A DNA stretch of 9,096 nt. It comes from AG25 sp035518815 (GTDB lineage Bacteria > Gemmatimonadota > Gemmatimonadetes > Gemmatimonadales > GWC2-71-9). A program made the translations under genes and the position numbers. Below, piece by piece: positions 1 to 7,108 of the stretch. Position 1 is the first letter of the stretch, and the number at the start of each line of letters is the position of its first letter. Under the pieces are notes generated by a model, which was not told the origin of the DNA, searched no databases, and saw only the letters and a list, made by a program, of their open reading frames with translations. The DNA lies in NCBI GenBank assembly GCA_035518815.1, contig DATIXG010000037.1:1-9096 (forward strand), written 5' to 3'.

Positions 1-844
1 GCAGGCCGATGGGTACCGGGTGGTCCGCGACGTGGGCGACGTTCCCGTCATCGCGCCGATTCTGAACTCCCTCTCTTCTCAAGAGCTCGGGGACGACTAC
101 GGCGACTACTACCTGGCCACGGGAGCCCGCCTCGGCTACGCTCGCGACTTCGGCGCGCGCGGGACGTGGCGGGTGCGCATCGGGCGCGAGTGGATCGACT
201 CGATGTCGGTGGTCGCGGAGCCCGCGAGCGGCCAATACCGTCCGAACCCCGCGTTCGCGAGCGTGACCGACAACATCGTGGACGTCCGGCTGCAGCGTCG
301 CGGCGAGGGGCTTGCGGTGCCCCACGATGTCTCGGCGACCGTGGACCTGGCGGGCGGTCTTTTGGACGGCGGCGGGACCTATGGCCGCGCCGCCGCGTTC
401 GGCCACGTGCTGTTTTCGGTCGGCTCCACCCGGGTCCTCATTCGCGCGCAGGGCGGATATGGGACTGCGAACCTCCCGATGCATCGCTCGTTCGTCCTCG
501 GAGGGCGCGGCACGTTGCTGGGGGACGACTTCCGGCGCTGGGGCGGCCGGAGCATGGCGCTGTTGGGTGCCGAGTGGCGATTGCCCGCGCCGCTCCCGTC
601 GCTCGCGGTGGCGCCCGGCGTCCGGACGCCGCGGTCGTTCGTCATCGCGCCCTTTGTGCAAGCGGGGTGGGCGGACGAAGCCGTACTTCATGTGCCGTGG
701 GTCACAACTCCGAACCCTCGCGTCACGCTGGGCGTTGCGGTGGAATTGCTGGGCGTGCTGCGCATCGAATGGGGAGCGGATACCGAGGAGCGGAGCGTCC
801 GCTTCGCGTTCGATCTCGTCCGCGATTTCTGGGACATCCTCTGA
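1..844 (+). CDS. Outer-membrane beta-barrel protein, Omp85/BamA-TamA-like, C-terminal part (5' end outside window)
   Basis: The reading frame is open from position 2 to the TGA at 842-844, so the true start lies to the left; the GTG at 20 is internal. The visible ~280 residues show alternating hydrophobic and polar stretches rich in Gly and aromatics, typical of membrane beta-strands. A segment at about 479-590 (MHRSFVLGGRGTLLGDDF, then a GAEWRLP strand) resembles the late-barrel region of Omp85 proteins, where an 'LGG.gtlRGy.f' loop precedes an 'eyRlP' strand. The C-terminus (RFAFDLVRDFWDIL) looks like a beta-signal of the kind recognised by the BAM machinery, but ends in Leu after an aromatic pair rather than in Phe. 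If Omp85-like, the protein would insert or translocate proteins or lipids at the outer membrane. The POTRA region or other N-terminal domains cannot be seen, so another 16-stranded barrel family is possible. It is followed by a 49-bp gap and the motor ATPase gene. Confidence 0.62.
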   Translation, partial: QADGYRVVRDVGDVPVIAPILNSLSSQELGDDYGDYYLATGARLGYARDFGARGTWRVRIGREWIDSMSVVAEPASGQYRPNPAFASVTDNIVDVRLQRRGEGLAVPHDVSATVDLAGGLLDGGGTYGRAAAFGHVLFSVGSTRVLIRAQGGYGTANLPMHRSFVLGGRGTLLGDDFRRWGGRSMALLGAEWRLPAPLPSLAVAPGVRTPRSFVIAPFVQAGWADEAVLHVPWVTTPNPRVTLGVAVELLGVLRIEWGADTEERSVRFAFDLVRDFWDIL

Positions 845-863
845 AGAACGCCGGACTGGACGG

Positions 864-884
864 AGCCAGCGCCCCCGCTAGGTT
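864..884 (+). other. Small hairpin in the gap between the barrel gene and the motor ATPase gene
   Basis: This is an imperfect inverted repeat with arms AGCCAGCG (864-871) and CGCTAGGTT (876-884), a CCCC loop, one G-T wobble and one bulged A. It is followed by a single further T. It lies about 20 bp after the barrel stop codon and ends 9 bp before the ATPase ATG. It could be a weak terminator, or a leader structure affecting access to the ribosome, since the only purine-rich bits near the start (TAGGT at 879-883 and CAGGT at 886-890) are in or beside it. The stem is short and there is no U-tract, so terminator activity is doubtful. Confidence 0.2.
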
Positions 885-893
885 TCAGGTCTG

Positions 894-3143
<2,250 letters not shown>

Positions 3144-3165
3144 CACCCTCCATCCCGGATCAGCC

Positions 3166-4281
3166 ATGCCGCCGCTGCCCGCCGCTCTTCCCACGGCCGA
3201 CGCCGCCCTCGCCCTCATCAAACCCAAGGTCCGGGGCCTGCTGGCCTACTCGCTCCAGGCCCCAGAGGCGCGCCGCAAGCTGAATCAGAATGAGAGCCCG
3301 TTCGACGTGCCCGCGGCGGTGAAGGACGCCGTGCTCGCGCGCATGCGGGAGGCGCCGTGGAACCGCTATCCCGCGTTCACCCCCGCCGGGCTCACGGCCC
3401 GTCTCGCGGAGCTGCACGGCTGGACGCCCGACGGCGTCCTCGTCGGCAACGGCTCGAACGAGGTGATCCAGGCGACCCTCGCGGTGACCGTCGGCGACGG
3501 CACGGCCGTCGTCACTCCGGTTCCCACGTTCGCGCTGTACCGCTTGCTGACTGAAGTCTACGGCGGCCGCTACGTCGCGGTCCCGCTGGGCGCGAGTTTC
3601 GAGTTTGACGTCGACGCCCTGGTCCGGGCCGCGGACGCGTCCACGGCGCGCGTCGTCGTCGTCAACTCGCCGAACAACCCCACCGGGACTCCGCTTCCCG
3701 ACGGAGCCGTCGAGCAGCTGCTCGCGGAAACCGACGCTCTCATTGTGGTGGACGAGGCCTATCAGGCGTTCGGCGGCCCTACGGCCGTGCCGCTGCTCGC
3801 CGAGCACCCGCGGCTCGTCGTGCTGCGCACATTCAGCAAGGCGCTGTCGTTCGCCGGGCTGCGTTTTGGCTACGCGCTCGCGCACCCCGCGGTGGCGCGG
3901 GAGATCGCGAAAGCCAAATTGCCGTACAACGTCAACCGGCTGACGCTCGCCGCCGCGGAGGCGGCGCTCGATGCTTCCGATGTCTTCGAGCGAAACCAGG
4001 GCCGGATTCGCGAAGCGCGCGATCGGTTGTTCAATGGCTTGTCGGCGATGCCCGGCCTGCGCGCCTTTCCGTCCGCCGCGAACTTCGTTCTGATTCGCTG
4101 CGAGGCCCGGCCCGCGGCGGAGGTGTTCCAGCGGCTGGTCGATGAGCACGGCATTCTGGTGCGCGACGTTTCGGGAAGCGCGGGCCTCGAGGGGTGCCTG
4201 CGCATCACGGCCGGCACGACCGACGACGTGGATGCGGTGCTGGCCGGGCTCCGCGCGATTCTCGCAAAGGACAGCCGGTGA
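3166..4281 (+). CDS. hisC: Histidinol-phosphate aminotransferase HisC
   Basis: This cytoplasmic PLP enzyme transfers the amino group of glutamate to imidazole-acetol phosphate, giving histidinol phosphate. The 371-residue length is normal for fold-type I aminotransferases of the HisC family. Visible signatures are LNQNESPF near residues 39-46, the GNGSNEVI region at 94-101 that helps bind the cofactor phosphate, NSPNNPTG at 167-174 (N171), VVDEAYQAF at 194-202 (D196 pairs with the pyridine nitrogen), the Schiff-base lysine K225 in RTFSKALSFAG, R233 in the following GLRFGYAL, and the substrate-carboxylate arginine R346 in CLRITAG. The ATG at 3166 lies 22 bp after the ATPase stop with only a weak purine-rich sequence upstream, and there is no visible terminator between them. 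Its TGA overlaps the GTG of hisB. HisC-like enzymes can act on aromatic amino acids, but the his neighbours make this assignment firm. Confidence 0.96.
   Translation: MPPLPAALPTADAALALIKPKVRGLLAYSLQAPEARRKLNQNESPFDVPAAVKDAVLARMREAPWNRYPAFTPAGLTARLAELHGWTPDGVLVGNGSNEVIQATLAVTVGDGTAVVTPVPTFALYRLLTEVYGGRYVAVPLGASFEFDVDALVRAADASTARVVVVNSPNNPTGTPLPDGAVEQLLAETDALIVVDEAYQAFGGPTAVPLLAEHPRLVVLRTFSKALSFAGLRFGYALAHPAVAREIAKAKLPYNVNRLTLAAAEAALDASDVFERNQGRIREARDRLFNGLSAMPGLRAFPSAANFVLIRCEARPAAEVFQRLVDEHGILVRDVSGSAGLEGCLRITAGTTDDVDAVLAGLRAILAKDSR
4266..4271 (+). promoter_or_regulatory. Ribosome binding site for hisB
   Basis: AAAGGA lies 6 nt before the GTG at 4278. It decides the start of hisB: an earlier in-frame start is possible at 4194, but it would put 84 bp of hisC overlap and a non-homologous N-terminus onto the protein. 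The site lies within the last codons of hisC. Confidence 0.7.
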
Positions 4282-4871
4282 GCCGCAGCGCCGAGGCGCG
4301 CCGCCAGACCAAGGAAACCGACGTCCGGGTCCGCATCGACCTCGACGGCACGGGCCAGGCGCAGATCAAGACGGGGATCGGGTTCTTCGATCACATGCTC
4401 GAAGCCCTCGCGCGCCACGCCCCCTACGACCTCGAGGTCCAGGCGACGGGTGACCTGCACATCGACGCCCACCACACGGTCGAGGACGTGGGCATCGTGC
4501 TCGGCCAGGCGCTGTCCCAGGCCCTGGGGGAGCGGCGCGGCATCCGCCGCTACGCGGACGCAAGCGTGCCGCTCGACGACGCGCTGGCGCGCGTGGTGGT
4601 GGACGTGAGCGGCCGTCCCTACCTCGCGTTCCACGCCGAGCCTCCCACGTGGCAGAAGCTCGGCGACTACGATGTCGCGCTCACGCCCGAGTTCTTCCGG
4701 GCGCTGGCCACGCACGGCGGGCTGACGCTGCACGTGGATCTGCTGCGCGGACAGAACGCCCACCACGTCGTGGAAGCGGTGTTCAAGGCCACGGCGCGGG
4801 CGCTCGGCGAAGCCACGCGGATCGATCCGCGCGTCCAGGGCGTGCCGTCGACCAAGGGAACGCTCGCGTGA
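4278..4871 (+). CDS. hisB: Imidazoleglycerol-phosphate dehydratase HisB
   Basis: HisB dehydrates imidazoleglycerol phosphate to imidazole-acetol phosphate, which HisC then uses. The start chosen is the GTG at 4278, which overlaps the hisC stop in GTGA and has an AAAGGA site 6 nt upstream. It gives a 197-residue protein beginning MSRSAEARRQTKET, the usual length for a monofunctional dehydratase. The manganese-binding histidine and glutamate motifs are present: FFDHM with H39, HIDAHHTVED at 61-70 (H65, H66, E69) and AHHVVEAVFK at 161-170 (H162, H163, E166). The C-terminal VPSTKGTL signature is at 189-196. There is no histidinol-phosphatase domain, unlike the bifunctional enterobacterial HisB, so that step must be encoded elsewhere. 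It overlaps hisH by 4 bp. Confidence 0.97.
   Translation: MSRSAEARRQTKETDVRVRIDLDGTGQAQIKTGIGFFDHMLEALARHAPYDLEVQATGDLHIDAHHTVEDVGIVLGQALSQALGERRGIRRYADASVPLDDALARVVVDVSGRPYLAFHAEPPTWQKLGDYDVALTPEFFRALATHGGLTLHVDLLRGQNAHHVVEAVFKATARALGEATRIDPRVQGVPSTKGTLA
4854..4859 (+). promoter_or_regulatory. Ribosome binding site for hisH
   Basis: AAGGGA lies 8 nt before the GTG at 4868 and within the last codons of hisB. It supports this GTG as the hisH start over upstream in-frame candidates inside hisB. Confidence 0.65.
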
Positions 4872-5488
4872 TCGCCGTCGTGGACTACGGCGCGTCGAAC
4901 GTGAAGAGCGTCCTCCGCGCCTTCGCGGCCGTCGGCGCCGACGCCGCGCTCACGGCGGATCCCGCCGCCGTGCGGGCCGCGGACCGCATCGTCGTCCCCG
5001 GCGTGGGAAACTTCGCGCCCGCGATGCGCGCGTTGACCGAGAGCGGTCTCGGCGACGCCGTGCGCGAAACCGCGCGAACCGGGCGGCCCACCCTCGGGAT
5101 CTGCCTCGGGGTGCAGCTGTTCCTCGAGTCGAGCGAGGAGGCGCCCGGCACCGCCGGCCTGGGCCTGCTCCGGGGCAACGTCGTGCGGTTTCGCACCTCG
5201 CTCGTCGTGCCCCACGTCGGGTGGGCCCGCGTGCGGGTGACCGATGCGGGCGCCCGTCACCCGGTGGTGGCCGCCGCCTTCCACGGCACCGAGGCCTATT
5301 TCTATCACGTCCACAGCTACCACCCCGACGGCGTTCCTCCCGACGTGGCCCTGGCCGTGGCCGACTACGGCGAGGCATTCCCGACGATGCTCGGTTGCGA
5401 CAGCGTGCTGGGCGTTCAGTTCCACCCCGAGAAATCGCAGGAAGCGGGGCTGGCACTGTTGCGCGCGTTCGCGCGTTGGACACCATGA
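4868..5488 (+). CDS. hisH: Imidazoleglycerol-phosphate synthase, glutaminase subunit HisH
   Basis: HisH is the class I glutamine amidotransferase subunit that releases ammonia from glutamine and passes it to HisF. The GTG at 4868 gives a 206-residue protein starting MIAVVDYGASNVKS, the canonical HisH N-terminus. The catalytic triad is intact: C79 in GICLGVQ, H186 and E188 in VQFHPEKS. The oxyanion region PGVGNF is at 44-49, and the HisH-specific PHVGW (115-119) and YFYHVHSY (144-151) motifs that face HisF are present. The start codon overlaps the hisB stop (GTGA), and its own TGA overlaps the ATG of the Nudix gene (ATGA), so translation of the three genes is probably coupled. An upstream in-frame start within hisB would add a non-homologous leader and was rejected. 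Confidence 0.97.
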   Translation: MIAVVDYGASNVKSVLRAFAAVGADAALTADPAAVRAADRIVVPGVGNFAPAMRALTESGLGDAVRETARTGRPTLGICLGVQLFLESSEEAPGTAGLGLLRGNVVRFRTSLVVPHVGWARVRVTDAGARHPVVAAAFHGTEAYFYHVHSYHPDGVPPDVALAVADYGEAFPTMLGCDSVLGVQFHPEKSQEAGLALLRAFARWTP

Positions 5489-5976
5489 CCGCTTCGCGGG
5501 TGGCGTACGTCGATACCTATGTGCTGCGGCAGCTGAGAGGCCTCCAGATCCTGGCCCTGCGGCGCGCAGCCGGCGGGCGTTGCCCCGGATCGTGGGAGAC
5601 GGTGCACGGCACCATCGAAGCGGGCGAGACGCCCGTGGACGCGTCGTTGCGCGAGCTGCGCGAGGAGACCGGCTTCGCCGCGCAGCGGCTCTACAACGTG
5701 AGCCGCGTCGAGACGTTCTACCAACACCGCACGGATGAGATCGCGCTCGTTCCGGTGTTCGCGGCGTTCGTCGTCGCGAGTGAGGAGCCGCGCATCTCGC
5801 GCGAGCACGATCGCGCCGAATGGCTCGCGCCCGCCGATGCGGCCGCGCGGTTTTCGTGGCCTCGAGAGCGGCGAACGGTCGCGGATCTGGTAGTGCTATT
5901 TGGCGGAGCGCAAGGGGAGGCCGGCGAAGCCGCGGGAGCCGGGGGCTCGCTAGAAGACGTTCTGCGGATATGTTAG
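5485..5976 (+). CDS. Nudix hydrolase, in the usual hisA slot between hisH and hisF
   Basis: Nudix enzymes hydrolyse nucleoside diphosphates linked to another moiety, using magnesium. The product is 163 residues from the ATG at 5485, which overlaps the hisH stop in ATGA. The Nudix box is a perfect match to GX5EX7REUXEEXGU: G42, E48, R56, E57, L58, E60, E61, G63, F64. Before it, ALRRAAGG and GSWETVHGTIEAGE match the usual strand-loop lead-in; after it, EHDRAEWL (107-114) resembles the 'EH..y.Wl' element of the NudB/dihydroneopterin-triphosphate type. The last ~25 residues are a Gly/Ala/Glu-rich tail (GEAGEAAGAGG) ending in SLEDVLRIC, probably flexible. The substrate cannot be read from sequence. 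The position within the his cluster suggests a role in histidine or purine-nucleotide metabolism, for example pyrophosphate removal from phosphoribosyl-ATP (the HisE step) or nucleotide sanitation, but this is inference. The 3' end overlaps hisF by 7 bp. Confidence 0.92.
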   Translation: MTASRVAYVDTYVLRQLRGLQILALRRAAGGRCPGSWETVHGTIEAGETPVDASLRELREETGFAAQRLYNVSRVETFYQHRTDEIALVPVFAAFVVASEEPRISREHDRAEWLAPADAAARFSWPRERRTVADLVVLFGGAQGEAGEAAGAGGSLEDVLRIC

Positions 5977-6722
5977 CCCGGCGGCTTATTCCGTGTCTGG
6001 ACGTGGCCGGTGGCCGGGTGGTGAAGGGCGTTCAGTTCCAGGACCTGCGGGATGCCGGTGACCCCGCGGAGCAGGGCATGCGCTACGATGCCGAGGGCGC
6101 CGATGAGCTCGTGTTCCTGGACATCAGCGCGAGCCACGAAGATCGCGGGACGCTGCTCGAGGTCGTGAGCCGTGTGGCGGACCGCTTGTTCATTCCGTTT
6201 ACCGTGGGTGGCGGCGTTCGCAGCGTGGAGGATGCGCGGGCGGTGCTGCGCGCGGGGGCGGACAAGGTGGGCGTGAACACCGCGCTGGTGCGCGATCCGT
6301 CGCTCACCGAGCGACTGGCAGACGAATTCGGGCGCCAGTGCATCGTGGCGGCGATCGACGCCAAGAAGACGGCGGATGGGTGGGAAGTCATGGTGCGCGG
6401 GGGGCGCGAGCCCACGGGACTGGATGCGGTCGAGTGGGCGCGGCGCATAGAGCAGCTCGGAGCGGGGGAAATCCTGCTGACGTCAATGGATCGTGACGGT
6501 ACCCAGCACGGCTACGACTTGGCTCTCACCGGGGCCATCGCCGGAGCCGTCCGCATTCCGGTGATCGCGTCGGGGGGCGCGGGCACCCTGGAGCACCTGG
6601 CCGAGGCGCTCGATGCGGGCGCGCACGGCGTGCTCGTGGCGTCCCTGTTCCACTACCGCGGCACGACCCTGCCCGAGGCGCGCGCGTATCTCGCGAGCCG
6701 GGGCTACCCGGTGCGCCCGTGA
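5970..6722 (+). CDS. hisF: Imidazoleglycerol-phosphate synthase, cyclase subunit HisF
   Basis: HisF is the (beta/alpha)8-barrel that combines PRFAR with ammonia from HisH to give imidazoleglycerol phosphate and AICAR. The ATG at 5970, inside the end of the Nudix gene, gives a 250-residue protein starting MLARRLIPCLDV, aligning directly with well-known HisF sequences. The catalytic aspartates D11 and D130 (in VAAIDAK) are present, as are the phosphate-binding loops VGGG (79-82) and SGGAG (201-205) and the ILLTSMDRDGT segment. The four residues forming the ammonia gate in Thermotoga HisF (R5, E46, K99, E167) are all at the same positions here. This is HisF and not the paralogue HisA, given the start, D11/D130 and gate residues. 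The stop overlaps the next gene by 4 bp (GTGA). Confidence 0.97.
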   Translation: MLARRLIPCLDVAGGRVVKGVQFQDLRDAGDPAEQGMRYDAEGADELVFLDISASHEDRGTLLEVVSRVADRLFIPFTVGGGVRSVEDARAVLRAGADKVGVNTALVRDPSLTERLADEFGRQCIVAAIDAKKTADGWEVMVRGGREPTGLDAVEWARRIEQLGAGEILLTSMDRDGTQHGYDLALTGAIAGAVRIPVIASGGAGTLEHLAEALDAGAHGVLVASLFHYRGTTLPEARAYLASRGYPVRP

Positions 6723-7108
6723 ACCCCTGGTACCACCGGATCTACCGGATCGTGCGACGGATTCCGAAAGGGCGTGTCGCCACCTACGGCGTGGTAGCCC
6801 GCCTCGCGGGCCGTCCGGGCGCCGCGCGCACCGTGGGCTGGGCGCTCTCGGCCCTCGACGATGAGTCCGATGTGCCCTGGTGGCGGGTGATGAATGCGTC
6901 CGGGCGCATTTCCTTGCCGCGAGGGGATCATGGCTCCGTGGTTCAGCGGGCGCTGTTGCTGCGCGAAGGCGTGCGGTTCGCGCCGGGCGGCGCCGTGAGC
7001 CTCTCCCTGTACGGCTGGCCGTCCCAGGCCTACGACAGCGTTGTGGCGGCCCACACTCGCGCCGCTTCCTCCAAGAGATCGCGCAGGATGAAAGGCTTGC
7101 GGAGGTAG
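6719..7108 (+). CDS. atl: Alkyltransferase-like (ATL) DNA-repair protein with an extra basic C-terminal tail
   Basis: ATL proteins bind O6-alkylguanine in DNA and flag it for nucleotide excision repair without removing the alkyl group. The fold is the MGMT DNA-binding domain: IPKGRVATYGVVARLAG (15-31) with the base-flipping Tyr23, GAARTVGWAL with arginine-finger R37, and PWWRVMNASGRIS (53-65). The alkyl-accepting Cys of MGMT (PCHRV) is Trp54 here, the hallmark of ATLs. The domain ends near LYGWP (97-101), matching the end of E. coli YbaZ. Residues 102-129 are additional, ending in a basic run (SSKRSRRMKGLRR). This tail is encoded almost entirely in the 79-bp overlap with the convergent kinase gene and may be a read-through extension. 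The GTG start at 6719 overlaps the hisF stop (GTGA), with no strong ribosome site, so translation is probably coupled to hisF. Confidence 0.9.
   Translation: MNPWYHRIYRIVRRIPKGRVATYGVVARLAGRPGAARTVGWALSALDDESDVPWWRVMNASGRISLPRGDHGSVVQRALLLREGVRFAPGGAVSLSLYGWPSQAYDSVVAAHTRAASSKRSRRMKGLRR

Noticed and set aside
3160..4149. A 329-codon minus-strand frame opposite hisC
   Set aside because: It is an antisense shadow of hisC with low-complexity composition and no recognisable motifs.
4194..4277. Longer hisB start at 4194
   Set aside because: It would overlap hisC by 88 bp and add residues not found in HisB; the GTG at 4278 has an AAAGGA site and a GTGA junction.
3870..5425. Minus-strand frames opposite hisC, hisB and hisH (298 and 252 codons)
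   Set aside because: They lie opposite genes with intact catalytic motifs, and their translations show only biased composition.
5936..5948. Small GAGCC-GGG-GGCTC hairpin before hisF
   Set aside because: The 5-bp stem has no U-tract and lies in the Gly/Ala-rich Nudix tail; it is too short to call a terminator or regulatory element.
5820..5969. Longer hisF start at 5820
   Set aside because: HisF proteins start at MLA(K/R)R, which corresponds exactly to the ATG at 5970; the extra leader would be Nudix sequence read in another frame.
5970..6722. Possible HisA or a bifunctional HisA/TrpF (PriA) instead of HisF
   Set aside because: The N-terminus, D11/D130 and the four ammonia-gate residues match HisF; nothing suggests a HisA identity.
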